DNA from: Fibrobacter sp. UBA1765
Lineage (GTDB): Bacteria > Fibrobacterota > Fibrobacteria > Fibrobacterales > Fibrobacteraceae
DNA length: 23,866 nt
Assembly (NCBI GenBank): GCA_002314675.1
Contig: DCGZ01000086.1
Span: forward strand, 1-23,866
Direction: 5' to 3'
Both the position numbers and the translations under genes were made by a program. Within the stretch, counting starts at the first letter, position 1, and the number at the start of each line of letters is the position of its first letter. The notes below the pieces were generated by a model. The model saw only the letters and a program-made list of their open reading frames with translations, was not told where the DNA came from and searched no databases. This document shows positions 1 through 8,220 of this stretch, in pieces.

Positions 1-134
1 CTAGTCTCTAACCTCTAAAGCACTGAAAATCAACATTCACTAACCCCTAACCCCTGTACCCTAGACCCTAAAACATGAAAATCAGCATTCACCTCTCGTC
101 TGTAGGCACGCAGTGCCGTTCTCTCGTCTATCCT
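1..134. repeat. Degenerate 7-nt tandem repeats plus hairpin module, 3' of the LytS gene
   Basis: Three heptads fill 1-21 and five exact-register heptads fill 40-74 (consensus CTAACCC). A 17-nt sequence at 24-40 recurs at 76-92 with one mismatch, so blocks of heptads alternate with a TGAAAATCARCATTCA spacer. From 93 a different block starts (CTCTCGTCTGTAG, then hairpin GGCAC-GCA-GTGCC at about 106-118, then another CTCTCGTCT run) and continues up to the kinase stop codon at 135-137. The layout is read directly from the sequence; the function is unknown. Confidence 0.75.
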
Positions 135-1316
135 CTACAGCGTCACTTTCAGGTACGCCTTGTAGGCATCCCCTTCTATGCCCGAAACATATTCGTAACG
201 GCCTGCATATACTGTATCAAGGCGCTTTTGCAGGTTGGCAAGGCCAACGCCATGGTGGTCATCGCGCTTGGTTTCACGCGGGAAGTTTGAATTCTCCGAA
301 CGGTAGGTCAGCACGCCATCGCATTCTTCAATGGAGAGCTTTACAAAGCTGCGCCCCTTTACATTCAGGCTATGCTTGAACACGTTTTCTACGAGCGGAA
401 GCAGGAGCATCGGCACAACCTTCGCTTCCGGATTTTTCAGATTCACTTCTAGTTCAAAATCAAGGTCATTGCCAAAATGCAGTTTTTCAAGTTCCGCATA
501 GTCCTTTAAAACATCCACTTCCTTAGAAACAGGAATTGTCTGGGATTTTGTTTCGTAAAGCATCGTTCGTAAAATCTTGGAAAGACTGAGCATCAGTTTT
601 TTTGCACGGGCTGAATCAATATCCATCATGGCGATGATATTGTTCATCGTGTTAAAAAGAAAGTGCTGGTTGATTTGCATCTTTAAAAAGGAAAGTTCCG
701 CCTGCAGCCTGGCCTGGCGACGGATATGCCTGCGATAAAAATATTGAACCTGAGCTCCAAAGACAAACAAAGCAAGGTTCACAAAGCAAGAGAAAAAGTT
801 AAGCACTAAAAAAACAATAAGGCGAATCCACCCAATGCCATCCGGTTCCTGGTGCATCGTCCACCCCATAAAAAAACTCTGCCCGGCTGGCGCTATCGCC
901 ATGTCTAAAAGCATCAAAAGATTATCACGGAGTAGCACTAGAATAGCAGCAAGCACAATGTTTGCTACAACAAAGGGCCAGACCTTCTTTTTGGAAAAAA
1001 CCATCGGAACAAGCAAACGTTGGTTCACGAAAAACAAGCCAATCGTCATTATAATTGGTAAGTAGATAGAAACTACTTCAAAGATTTTTTCCTCTGGAAT
1101 CCCCGCACGAGGCGTAATAAAAAGCAACGGCAAGCTAAGCAAAAAACATACGGCCAAAATTCCTATAAGCTTATTGTTCAGCGGCTTTTGAAGCCTTGGG
1201 TTTTCTTCAACGTACTTTTCAATTTTTTCGCCATATTTTGTATAGCGTTCAATGTGGGCAAGCAACACTGAATCTTTGAGGTTGTCTGAAAATGCTTCGA
1301 ATTTTTGAGTATCCAT
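135..1316 (-). CDS. LytS/YehU-type sensor histidine kinase (His_kinase family)
   Basis: A 393-residue inner-membrane sensor kinase of the LytS type, expected to phosphorylate a LytTR-type response regulator; no such regulator lies inside the window. About four hydrophobic segments (roughly 50-68, 80-100, 113-135 and 163-190) form the membrane part. They are followed by a short linker and the His_kinase core. The H-box is INQHFLFN around His218, where the family usually has Pro instead of Gln before the His. The N-box is LLPLVENVFKHS (about 305-316) and the G-box is GVGLANLQKRL (about 356-366). The protein is full length. It is transcribed divergently from the sigma factor gene, and a repeat block begins directly after its stop. 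A partner regulator could lie just beyond the left edge. Family assignment is strong; the stimulus is unknown. Confidence 0.93.
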   Translation of the reverse strand: MDTQKFEAFSDNLKDSVLLAHIERYTKYGEKIEKYVEENPRLQKPLNNKLIGILAVCFLLSLPLLFITPRAGIPEEKIFEVVSIYLPIIMTIGLFFVNQRLLVPMVFSKKKVWPFVVANIVLAAILVLLRDNLLMLLDMAIAPAGQSFFMGWTMHQEPDGIGWIRLIVFLVLNFFSCFVNLALFVFGAQVQYFYRRHIRRQARLQAELSFLKMQINQHFLFNTMNNIIAMMDIDSARAKKLMLSLSKILRTMLYETKSQTIPVSKEVDVLKDYAELEKLHFGNDLDFELEVNLKNPEAKVVPMLLLPLVENVFKHSLNVKGRSFVKLSIEECDGVLTYRSENSNFPRETKRDDHHGVGLANLQKRLDTVYAGRYEYVSGIEGDAYKAYLKVTL

Positions 1317-1515
1317 ATAACCAAATGTAGTGGGTTTTTAGCAACTGAGCACTACGCAAATGACATTTTTATGACAAAATACGTAAAAATAAAGACAAAA
1401 CGCCCATAAAACTTTTGCGAAGTAAAGCATGCTTAATGACAATAGAGGGTTTTAAAAGTGGTAGATTATAGGCGATCAATACGAGATCGGTCCACCTCAA
1501 CAAAGGAGACTCACC
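1317..1515. promoter_or_regulatory. Divergent intergenic region between kinase and sigma factor
   Basis: This stretch must hold both divergent promoters. ATGACA occurs at 1360-1365 and 1371-1376 (11 bp apart, one helical turn) and again at 1436-1441, so an operator is possible but unproven. An AT-rich TAGATTATAGG lies near 1465 ahead of the sigma gene. A clear Shine-Dalgarno AAAGGAG at 1502-1508 sits 7 nt before the sigma ATG and fixes that start. Confidence 0.35.
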
Positions 1516-2361
1516 ATGGCAAAAGAACGCAACGAACAGGATATTTTCTTTCAGTACCTGAAAGATATTTCTAAGTATCCTCTCCTTGATGCAGCCGAAG
1601 AAAAGATTCTCCTTGAACTTGTCGCAAAGGGCAACAAGGCGGCACTCGACAAACTCGTGCGCGCAAACCTTCGCTTTGTCGTAAACATCGCCCATCTCTA
1701 CAAGGGACAGGGTCTTGACATTAATGAACTTATCAACGAAGGCAACATGGGCCTCATTGAAGCCGCAAAGCGCTTTGACCCTAAGCAAAAAATCAAGTTT
1801 ATCAGTTACGCCGTCTGGTGGGTTCGCCAGAACATGACCCGCGCAATTTCAGAAAAGGCCCGCCTTGTACGCATTAGCGCAGAAAAGGAACTTGTGCTTC
1901 GTCAATTCAAACGCGCAAGCGCACAAATGCGCCAGACTATTGGTGGCAACTACACAATCGACCCCTCTAGCCTCGAAGGCGTTACACGCTACAAGGGCAC
2001 ACAAATTGAAAAGATTTTAATGATGGATGCACACGCAGCTTCCCTCGATTCCCCAGTAAACGACGACGGAGACACGACCCTGCAAGACTGCCTTGCAGCC
2101 GATATCGAAGGCACCGACGCCCTTGCAAGGGAAAACAACAAGAAGCAGGTTGTAAAGACGATTTTCAAGAAATCCCTGAGCAACCAGGAACAGCGTGTTA
2201 TCGAGCTTTACTATGGTTTTGAAGAAGATTCCAACCTGAATTTGAAAGAAATCGCTCCGGTTGTCGGCTTAAGCAAGGAACGAGTTCGCCAGTTAAAGGA
2301 AATGGCGCTTGCAAAGCTCAGAAATCGCGATACGGAATCGCTCCTTAACGAAGTAGCTTAA
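1516..2361 (+). CDS. RNA polymerase sigma-70 family factor (short group 1/2 type)
   Basis: A 281-residue sigma factor that directs RNA polymerase to promoters. It lacks region 1.1 and begins with region 1.2 (DIFFQYLKDIS). Region 2 runs from about residue 50 to 112, with the core-binding and -10 recognition stretch RFVVNIAHLYKGQGLDINEL, then FISYAVWWVRQNM. Region 3 follows, diverged from typical RpoD. Region 4.2 is a helix-turn-helix, LKEIAPVVGLSKERVRQL, ending near LRNRDTES. The length resembles the compact primary sigma factors of Bacteroidota-like bacteria. The diverged region 3 and region 4 also allow a group 2 or stress sigma, so I give no symbol. The start is supported by the strong Shine-Dalgarno at 1502-1508. 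The gene is monocistronic, with its own terminator downstream. Confidence 0.93.
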   Translation: MAKERNEQDIFFQYLKDISKYPLLDAAEEKILLELVAKGNKAALDKLVRANLRFVVNIAHLYKGQGLDINELINEGNMGLIEAAKRFDPKQKIKFISYAVWWVRQNMTRAISEKARLVRISAEKELVLRQFKRASAQMRQTIGGNYTIDPSSLEGVTRYKGTQIEKILMMDAHAASLDSPVNDDGDTTLQDCLAADIEGTDALARENNKKQVVKTIFKKSLSNQEQRVIELYYGFEEDSNLNLKEIAPVVGLSKERVRQLKEMALAKLRNRDTESLLNEVA

Positions 2362-2376
2362 TTTAGATTTTGTTTT

Positions 2377-2397
2377 CTCTCTCCTAAATCCTAAAAA
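2377..2397 (+). repeat. Short heptad run (three units) after the sigma gene
   Basis: Three successive 7-mers of CTNNNNN type (CTCTCTC, CTAAATC, CTAAAAA) lie between the sigma stop and its terminator, running into the terminator's left arm. It is the weakest of the heptad loci and could be chance. Confidence 0.4.
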
Positions 2398-2429
2398 CCT
2401 GGCTTTAACGAGCCAGGTTTTTTCTTTTT
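2396..2429 (+). terminator. Rho-independent terminator of the sigma gene
   Basis: Perfect 9-bp stem AACCTGGCT / AGCCAGGTT (2396-2404 and 2411-2419) with a 6-nt loop, running into a T-rich tract to 2429. It starts 35 nt after the stop codon. Confidence 0.9.
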
Positions 2430-2496
2430 ATAAGAAAAAAAATAAAAGCAAAAAATATCATCATTCCTTTTTGGCTTTTTTGTATTTTAAGCGCCT

Positions 2497-3159
2497 ATGA
2501 AAAATTCAACAAAATTTTTACCGGAACAAACCAATTCCCTAGAACTTGCAAATGCCCTTACGCATGGTTTTGGAGTAATAGCTGGCATTGCACTTTTACC
2601 GGTTGTTACGGCAATCAGCACAAAGGTTGATTGCATTTCAGCTATTGTTGCTGCTGGTATTTACGCATTCAGTTTTTTGATGCTCTTTGTCTTTAGCACC
2701 CTTTATCACGCAACACGCGACATTGATGCAAAATTCATCTTGAAAAAGATGGACCACATTTCAATCTACTTTTTAATAGCAGGGACTTATACTCCATTTT
2801 TACTGATTTATTTGCTTAACGGTTTTGGCATTACACTACTTTCTGTACTTTGGAGCCTTGCATTACTCGGCATAATCTTCAAGATTCTTTTTGCAGGAAG
2901 ATTCAAGGTTTTTAGTACATTAATCTACCTGGGCATGGGCTGGATTCTTCTTGTAGGCGGAAAGACATTTATATCTGCCTTACCGATACCTGTCATGATT
3001 ATGGTTTTTGTGGGCGGTGGACTCTATTCCATTGGCGTTCCATTTTACTTGATGAAACGTTGGAAATACCATCATGTAATGTGGCATATTTTCGTTTTAG
3101 CGGCGGCCCTTTGCCACTATGTCGCAGTTTTACTCGCTGTCATAGAAAGCCCACAATAG
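2497..3159 (+). CDS. Hemolysin III family (PAQR/YqfA-like) membrane protein
   Basis: A 220-residue protein with about seven transmembrane helices, belonging to the hemolysin III / PAQR superfamily. Despite the name, the bacterial members are mostly of uncertain role in membrane homeostasis. The family's conserved polar residues are present: ANALTHGFG near the N terminus (about 19-27), FSTLYHATRD after helix 2, KMDHISIYFLIAGTYTPF in the middle, and HHVMWHIFVLAAALCHY at the C terminus, which supplies the metal-ligand-like histidines. There is no good Shine-Dalgarno; an AT-rich GTATTTTAAG lies only about 9 nt before the ATG, so the transcript may have a very short leader. Terminators on both sides suggest it is transcribed alone. 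Confidence 0.9.
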   Translation: MKNSTKFLPEQTNSLELANALTHGFGVIAGIALLPVVTAISTKVDCISAIVAAGIYAFSFLMLFVFSTLYHATRDIDAKFILKKMDHISIYFLIAGTYTPFLLIYLLNGFGITLLSVLWSLALLGIIFKILFAGRFKVFSTLIYLGMGWILLVGGKTFISALPIPVMIMVFVGGGLYSIGVPFYLMKRWKYHHVMWHIFVLAAALCHYVAVLLAVIESPQ

Positions 3160-3226
3160 ACTAAGTTTAATTTATATAAAATCAAGAAAGTCTAAAACTT
3201 TATACCTGCGAATAAATGCAATCAAA

Positions 3227-3262
3227 ATAGCTCACACGAATCTCTGTGAGCTATATTTTTTG
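3227..3262 (+). terminator. Rho-independent terminator after the hemolysin III gene
   Basis: A perfect 10-bp stem ATAGCTCACA / TGTGAGCTAT (3227-3236 and 3245-3254) with an 8-nt loop is followed by a run of six T at 3256-3261. It lies 67 nt after the stop codon and just before the ctpA start region. Confidence 0.88.
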
Positions 3263-3290
3263 TTTCTTTTTCTTGCATCTTGCTTCTTAT
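3263..3290 (+). repeat. Heptad run just upstream of ctpA
   Basis: Four 7-nt units of TTCTTGC/ATCTTGC type. The 15-mer TTTCTTGCATCTTGC also occurs, on the opposite strand, in the heptad block before malQ. The run overlaps a longer open frame that begins at 3260, which argues that the coding region really starts at 3308. Confidence 0.55.
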
Positions 3291-3307
3291 TTAGTACATT
3301 TAGGAAC

Positions 3308-5125
3308 ATGAATATTCATACGATTTTTAAGACTTCTGCCGTAGCGCTTTTTGCTTGCGGCATCGCATTTGCAGCTCCCGAAAAAAAGGACAAGGCCCCG
3401 GGCGACTTTTACGAGGAAATTTCCCGCTTTAACAAGATACTTTCGGAAGTAAACCGCAAGTATGTCGAAGAAGTAGACCCTGCTGAAATTTCTGAAGCAG
3501 CCATTGAAGGCATTCGAAACGTCCTTGACCCGCACACTACTGTTTTCAGCCCCAAGGATGCAGAAAACCTGAAGATTTCCATGGAAGGAAAGTTCGGTGG
3601 CGTGGGCATTACAATCAGCCTTCGAGACAATGTGCTGACCGTAATCTCTCCACTTGCAGGAACACCTGCATTTAGGCTTGGCATTCGCGCCGGCGACAAG
3701 ATCCGCAAGATTGAAGGCAAGGACACAAAGGGCTACACTCTTGACGAAGCCGTAAACCAGCTCCGTGGCAAGGTCGGCACCGATGTCACGATCGCCATTG
3801 AACGAGAAGGCGTTCCAGAGCTCATGGACTTTACGATCACCCGAGCAGAAATCATTGTTCATGCAGTACCTTACTATGCAATGCTTACCGAAGACATCGG
3901 CTATATCAAGCTCGCAACATTTAGCGACAAGACAACAAGCGATGTCGAAAATGCAATCAACGCATTGAAGAAACAGGGTCTCAAGAAGCTTATTCTTGAT
4001 TTGCGCTACAACCCGGGCGGTCTCTTGAACCAGGCAACAGGCGTTAGTGAATTGTTCCTGAAGCGTGGCAACCTGCTCGTGAGCACCAAGGGCCGTACCC
4101 AACAGACCGAAGCCTACGCACAGCGCGATGGCATTCTCGGTCCGGAAGTTCCACTCGTTTTGCTTGTAAACCAGGGCTCCGCAAGTGCTTCCGAAATTGT
4201 TTCTGGCGCTATCCAGGACTGGGACCGCGGCTTGATCATTGGTAAGACAACATTCGGCAAGGGCTCCGTACAAACGATTTTCCCGCTTGATAACCAGGGC
4301 CACACCCTTAAGCTTACGACCGCATTCTACTACTTGCCTTTTGGCCGTTGCATCAACAAGAAAGAAAACGGCATCCATGGCTTGAAGATTCGCGAAGAAG
4401 AAGCTGAAGAAGGCGAAGAAGCAAAGACTGATACAACGGCAAAGGTCGATACCGCAAAGGTTGACACATTCCTCACAAGCAAGGGCCGTAAGATGGTTGG
4501 CGGCGGTGGCATTAGCCCGGACGTCGATGTGGAACTTTCTCCACTCCCATGGGTTGTGCAGGTCCAGGAACGCATGGCCATGTACTTCAAGTTTGCAGTC
4601 AAGGCCCGCCCGGCACTTGAAAAGAGCGGTGCAAAAATTGACTTGAGCTGGGAAGTCCCGGACAGCCTTTACACGCAGTTCCGCGACTACTGCATGAAAG
4701 ACACGAACTTTACAAAGATCAAGAGCAACGCAATCGCTTCTGCAGAACAAGTTGAAGAAGCCCTCCTCAACGAACAGAAGTTCTTGACTGGCGACTCAAG
4801 CAAGGTCCTTGCAGACACAGCTCTTGCAAGCCAGATCAAGGCTCTCAAGGCATCCCTTGATGCTGCCAAGATGAAGCAGTTCGACGACTACAAGGCTTAC
4901 ATCAAGGATGGCATCAAGCGCGAACTCCTTTTGGCAATCGCAGGCGATTCCATTAGCACGACGTTCACTCTCAAGAACGACGACCAGGTAAAGACAGCTA
5001 TCAAGTACCTTTCTGATACCAAGCTTTATCAAGATGCAATGACCGGCAAAAAGGAAGAGGCAAAGGTCGAAAAGAAGCCTGCCGACAAAAAGACAGAAAA
5101 GAAAGACGCAAAGGCCAAGAAATAG
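3308..5125 (+). CDS. ctpA: Carboxy-terminal processing protease (CtpA/Prc-like, peptidase S41 with PDZ)
   Basis: A 605-residue periplasmic serine protease that trims or degrades envelope proteins from their C terminus. I chose the ATG at 3308 because it gives a clean signal peptide (MNIHTIFKTSAVALF, cleavage near AFAA) and because the ATG at 3260 falls in repeat and terminator DNA. A PDZ domain spans roughly 95-170 (GKFGGVGITI to AIERE). The S41 core contains the nucleophile Ser293 in GSASASE and the general base Lys318 in TFGKGSVQT, 25 residues apart as the family requires. A charged insert (EEEAEEGEEAKTDTTAKV, about 373-390) precedes GGGGISPDV, as in long CtpA proteins of the Bacteroidota group. 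A C-terminal domain follows, with a Lys-rich tail ending DAKAKK. It overlaps the next gene by one base if that gene starts at GTG, implying co-transcription with mlaE, dciA and gyrB. Confidence 0.93.
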   Translation: MNIHTIFKTSAVALFACGIAFAAPEKKDKAPGDFYEEISRFNKILSEVNRKYVEEVDPAEISEAAIEGIRNVLDPHTTVFSPKDAENLKISMEGKFGGVGITISLRDNVLTVISPLAGTPAFRLGIRAGDKIRKIEGKDTKGYTLDEAVNQLRGKVGTDVTIAIEREGVPELMDFTITRAEIIVHAVPYYAMLTEDIGYIKLATFSDKTTSDVENAINALKKQGLKKLILDLRYNPGGLLNQATGVSELFLKRGNLLVSTKGRTQQTEAYAQRDGILGPEVPLVLLVNQGSASASEIVSGAIQDWDRGLIIGKTTFGKGSVQTIFPLDNQGHTLKLTTAFYYLPFGRCINKKENGIHGLKIREEEAEEGEEAKTDTTAKVDTAKVDTFLTSKGRKMVGGGGISPDVDVELSPLPWVVQVQERMAMYFKFAVKARPALEKSGAKIDLSWEVPDSLYTQFRDYCMKDTNFTKIKSNAIASAEQVEEALLNEQKFLTGDSSKVLADTALASQIKALKASLDAAKMKQFDDYKAYIKDGIKRELLLAIAGDSISTTFTLKNDDQVKTAIKYLSDTKLYQDAMTGKKEEAKVEKKPADKKTEKKDAKAKK

Positions 5126-5910
5126 TGATTAGGCTACTTGACATGGCGGCGGAAAGCCTTGGGCACTACGTACTGCACTTCGTGCAGCATGTATTCCGCT
5201 ATTTGCACTTTGTGTGGGAATTGTTCAAGAACATTCCTGGTTCCTTCAAGAATTTCCACACGACCGTAGAGCAGATGTACACGATCGGTATTACAAGTAT
5301 CCCGGTCGTGATTGCGGCATCTCTTGCAACGGGCGCCATTATGGCATGGCAGCTTGCCTACCAGTTTGCAGACCTTATTCCTATGGTGTTCGTTGGCATG
5401 GCTGTCGGAAACTCCGTGATGGTGGAACTTTGCCCGATCCTTACGGCAATGGTGCTTGCAGGGCGTGTCGGCGCATCCATGTGTTCTGAACTTGGTACGA
5501 TGGCAGTTACCGAGCAGCTCGACGCTTACACGGTACTCGGCCTGAACCCTTACAAGTTCCTTCTTACACCGCGCTTGCTTGCAGCCCTCATAATGCTCCC
5601 TGTGCTTACGATCCTGAGTATCTTCATTGGCATTATCGGCGGCTACATAACGGCGCACCTGTACAAGGATGTTTCGTTTGCCGTGTTCTTTTATGGCGTA
5701 CGACTGTTCTACCAAGACTGGAACCTTGTCGTTGGCCTTATCAAGGCAACTCTTTACGGATTCTTTATTGCAAGTTACGCCTGCTACTTTGGCTACTACA
5801 CGCACAGCGGCGCTGAAGGAGTTGGCAAGAGCACCAAGGCTACGGTTGTTGCCGGCATGACAAGCATTTTGATTGGCGGCTTTGTACTTTCAAAACTTTT
5901 ATTGGTATAA
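5125..5910 (+). CDS. mlaE: MlaE/YrbE-family lipid ABC transporter permease
   Basis: A 261-residue inner-membrane permease of the MlaE family, which with an MlaF-type ATPase and MlaD-type MCE protein moves phospholipids or similar lipids between the membranes. The family signature is clear around residues 100-150: ELCPILTAMVLAGRVGASMC, then SELGTMAVTEQLDAY and LGLNPYKFLLTPR. Five or so hydrophobic helices are present. The start is ambiguous: GTG at 5125 overlaps the ctpA stop (TAGTG), while an ATG at 5143 would begin MAAESLGHYV. No ATPase or MCE gene is adjacent, so its partners must be encoded elsewhere. The stop codon is directly followed by the dciA ATG. Confidence 0.92.
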   Translation: MIRLLDMAAESLGHYVLHFVQHVFRYLHFVWELFKNIPGSFKNFHTTVEQMYTIGITSIPVVIAASLATGAIMAWQLAYQFADLIPMVFVGMAVGNSVMVELCPILTAMVLAGRVGASMCSELGTMAVTEQLDAYTVLGLNPYKFLLTPRLLAALIMLPVLTILSIFIGIIGGYITAHLYKDVSFAVFFYGVRLFYQDWNLVVGLIKATLYGFFIASYACYFGYYTHSGAEGVGKSTKATVVAGMTSILIGGFVLSKLLLV

Positions 5911-6243
5911 ATGTTCGAAGAAAAGCCTGTAAAGAAACGTGGCAAAAACGACATTGTTGCACCCAAGCCAACAGAGATGAAAACTCTCCTGGAACAATAC
6001 TTGTCGAAGGTTCCGTTTGGCCAAATTGCGCACCTGCAAAAGCTAAAAGAAAGGCTTGCAGACATGGTCGGTTTGTACCTTACAGACAAGGTTTTTCTTG
6101 AAGATTTGAAGGCTGGAATATTGATTGTAAAAGTGCCTTCTAGCGTATGGAAACACGAGTTGTTTGCTCAAAAAAAAGCTATTATTGGCAAGTGTAATTT
6201 AATACTAGAATCGCCTATTGTCAAAGACATCAGATTCATTTAG
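5911..6243 (+). CDS. dciA: DciA-type (DUF721) replicative helicase loader/operator
   Basis: A 110-residue DUF721 protein. In bacteria without DnaC or DnaI, the family member DciA helps place the replicative helicase DnaB on DNA. The DUF721 pattern is visible: LYLTDKVFLEDLKAGILIVK (hydrophobic strands), then VPSSVWKHELFAQKKAII, with the conserved Trp and Leu of the family, and VKDIRFI at the end. The basic N terminus (KKRGKND) is consistent with DNA binding. It starts with zero spacing after mlaE and lies 30 nt before gyrB, the same DUF721-gyrB adjacency known from actinobacterial origin regions. No dnaA or dnaN is in the window. Function follows from the family; the identification rests on the pattern rather than an alignment. 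Confidence 0.8.
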   Translation: MFEEKPVKKRGKNDIVAPKPTEMKTLLEQYLSKVPFGQIAHLQKLKERLADMVGLYLTDKVFLEDLKAGILIVKVPSSVWKHELFAQKKAIIGKCNLILESPIVKDIRFI

Positions 6244-6273
6244 ATCAAGCGATTTTTTATACCCAGAGGAATT

Positions 6274-8190
6274 ATGGCAGAAGAATACAGTGGTTCAAAC
6301 ATTACCGTTCTTGAGGGCCTTGAAGCTGTTCGAGTTCGCCCGGCAATGTACATTGGTTCTACAGATACGAGAGGTTTACACCACCTGGTGTGGGAAGTTA
6401 TCGATAACTCTATCGATGAAGCTCTCGCAGGTTTTTGCACCCATATCGAAATTGAGGTCCTCCCAGGGAACGGAATCCGAGTAACCGATAACGGTCGCGG
6501 CATTCCGACAGACATTCACCCGAAGGAACACATCGGTACAATCGAAGTCGTTATGACAAAGCTCCATGCCGGTGGTAAGTTCGACAGTAATTCCTACAAG
6601 GTTTCTGCAGGTCTGCATGGCGTGGGCGTAAGTTGCGTAAACGCACTTTCTGACAAGCTTATCGTTCGTGTTCGCCGCAACGGTCGCGTTGTAGAACAGG
6701 AATTTGCACGTGGCGTTCCACAAGGGCCGCAAAAGGATATCGGCGAATCTGATGGTTCTACAGGTACCACAGTAGAATTCTATCCAGACGGTACTATCTT
6801 CTCTGAAACGGTTTACGACTACGATGTGCTCCGCACCCGTATCCGTGAAGTCGCATACCTTATGAGCGGTCTTCGCCTTTCACTTACCGACAGGCGTAAT
6901 CCAGAAAACATCCAGACTGAAAGCTTCTGCTTCCCAGGCGGTGTTTCTGACTTCGTTCGTTTTATCGACGAACACCGTACCCCGCTTTTTGATGCTCCGA
7001 TCCACCTGGTTATTACAGACGGCCAGTACCCGCTTGAAGTCGCCATGTGGTATAACGACAGCTATAGCGAAAACTTCTATAGCTTCGTAAACAACGTGAA
7101 CACCTATGACGGCGGTACGCACGTTACCGGTTTCAAGACAGCCCTTACACGCGTAATTACCAAGTATTCCGCAGACAACATGCCAAAGGGCAAAAAGAAT
7201 ATCACCATCACTTCTGACGATATTCGTGAAGGCCTTACCGCTGTTATCGCAATCAAGGTTTCCCAGCCGCAGTTCGAAGGCCAGACCAAGCGCAAGCTCG
7301 GCAACTCCGAAATTGCAAGCTACGTGAACTCCGCATTCGGCGCAAAGCTTGACGAATTCTTTAACGAGAATCCAAAGCTTATCGCCATGATCATTGACAA
7401 GGTTGCTGGTGCCGCAATCGCCCGTGAAGCGGCTCACCGCGCACGCGACCTTGCACGCCGTAGAAGCCCGCTCGAAGGCGGTGGCCTCCCAGGCAAGCTT
7501 GCAGACTGTTCCTCTCGCCATCCAGAAGAGTGCGAACTCTTCATTGTGGAAGGTGACTCTGCAGGTGGTTCTGCAAAGACTGGTCGTGATCGCCATTTCC
7601 AGGCAATCCTTCCGCTTCGTGGCAAGATCCTGAATGTGGAAAAGGTCCGTGTCGACCGTATGCTCGAATCCGAGGCAATCCGTGACCTGGCAAACGCTAT
7701 CGGCTGCGGCATTGGCCAGGAATTCAAGATCGAAAAGCTCCGTTACCACAAGATCATCATCATGACCGATGCTGACGTTGACGGTTCCCATATCCAGACT
7801 TTGCTTCTCACATTCTTCTTCCGTCACATGCGCCCACTCGTAGACAACGGTCACGTGTTCCTTGCACAACCGCCGCTCTACAAGCTCACAAGCGGCAAGA
7901 AGCATGAAGAATACCTGTTCTCTGACGATGAACGTAACCAGGCAATTGCAAGGCTCCCTGAAGGCGCAAAGTACGAAGTACAGCGATACAAAGGTCTTGG
8001 TGAAATGAACGCCGATGAACTTGCAGAAACAACCATGCAGCCAGAACGTCGCGTTATGAAGCAGTGCCATGTTGAAGACGCAATGCTTGCAGACCAGGTA
8101 TTCAGTATGCTCATGGGCGAAGAAGTCAAGCCTCGCCGTAAGTTTATCGAAGACAACGCCTACAAGGTAATGGACAAGCTCGACATTTAA
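6274..8190 (+). CDS. gyrB: DNA gyrase subunit B
   Basis: A 638-residue ATPase subunit of DNA gyrase, which with GyrA introduces negative supercoils. The GHKL ATPase domain opens with VRPAMYIGSTDTRGLHHLVW, the catalytic Glu41 and Asn45 lie in EVIDNSIDEA, and GLHGVGVSCVNALS forms the ATP lid region. The transducer domain follows. The TOPRIM domain has EGDSAGGSAKTGRDR with Glu426 and MTDADVDGSH with Asp499/Asp501/Asp503. The C terminus ends with RYKGLGEMNADELAETTM and RRKFIEDNA. The length matches short GyrB proteins without the enterobacterial insert. AGAGGA at 6265-6270 serves as the Shine-Dalgarno. ParE was considered, but the overall length, TOPRIM pattern and dciA neighbour favour GyrB. gyrA is not adjacent; a prenyl synthase follows after 30 nt. 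Confidence 0.97.
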   Translation: MAEEYSGSNITVLEGLEAVRVRPAMYIGSTDTRGLHHLVWEVIDNSIDEALAGFCTHIEIEVLPGNGIRVTDNGRGIPTDIHPKEHIGTIEVVMTKLHAGGKFDSNSYKVSAGLHGVGVSCVNALSDKLIVRVRRNGRVVEQEFARGVPQGPQKDIGESDGSTGTTVEFYPDGTIFSETVYDYDVLRTRIREVAYLMSGLRLSLTDRRNPENIQTESFCFPGGVSDFVRFIDEHRTPLFDAPIHLVITDGQYPLEVAMWYNDSYSENFYSFVNNVNTYDGGTHVTGFKTALTRVITKYSADNMPKGKKNITITSDDIREGLTAVIAIKVSQPQFEGQTKRKLGNSEIASYVNSAFGAKLDEFFNENPKLIAMIIDKVAGAAIAREAAHRARDLARRRSPLEGGGLPGKLADCSSRHPEECELFIVEGDSAGGSAKTGRDRHFQAILPLRGKILNVEKVRVDRMLESEAIRDLANAIGCGIGQEFKIEKLRYHKIIIMTDADVDGSHIQTLLLTFFFRHMRPLVDNGHVFLAQPPLYKLTSGKKHEEYLFSDDERNQAIARLPEGAKYEVQRYKGLGEMNADELAETTMQPERRVMKQCHVEDAMLADQVFSMLMGEEVKPRRKFIEDNAYKVMDKLDI

Positions 8191-8220
8191 GATTATTTTC
8201 TGACCGCTGGTATCTATATA

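Noticed and set aside
40..74. CTAACCC repeats resembling telomeric DNA
   Set aside because: Only five units, the units are degenerate, and they belong to a series of intergenic 7-nt repeats with other words. Nothing else suggests a linear chromosome end.
1369..1788. 139-residue minus-strand open frame overlapping the sigma gene
   Set aside because: It overlaps the strong sigma factor reading frame, has no domain features, and would run across its ribosome binding site.
3260..3307. Upstream ATG start for the ctpA-like gene
   Set aside because: The added residues come from terminator T-tract and heptad DNA. The ATG at 3308 gives a normal signal peptide.
6274..8190. ParE (topoisomerase IV subunit B) instead of GyrB
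   Set aside because: Length, TOPRIM motif context and the dciA neighbour fit GyrB better; no parC-like gene follows.
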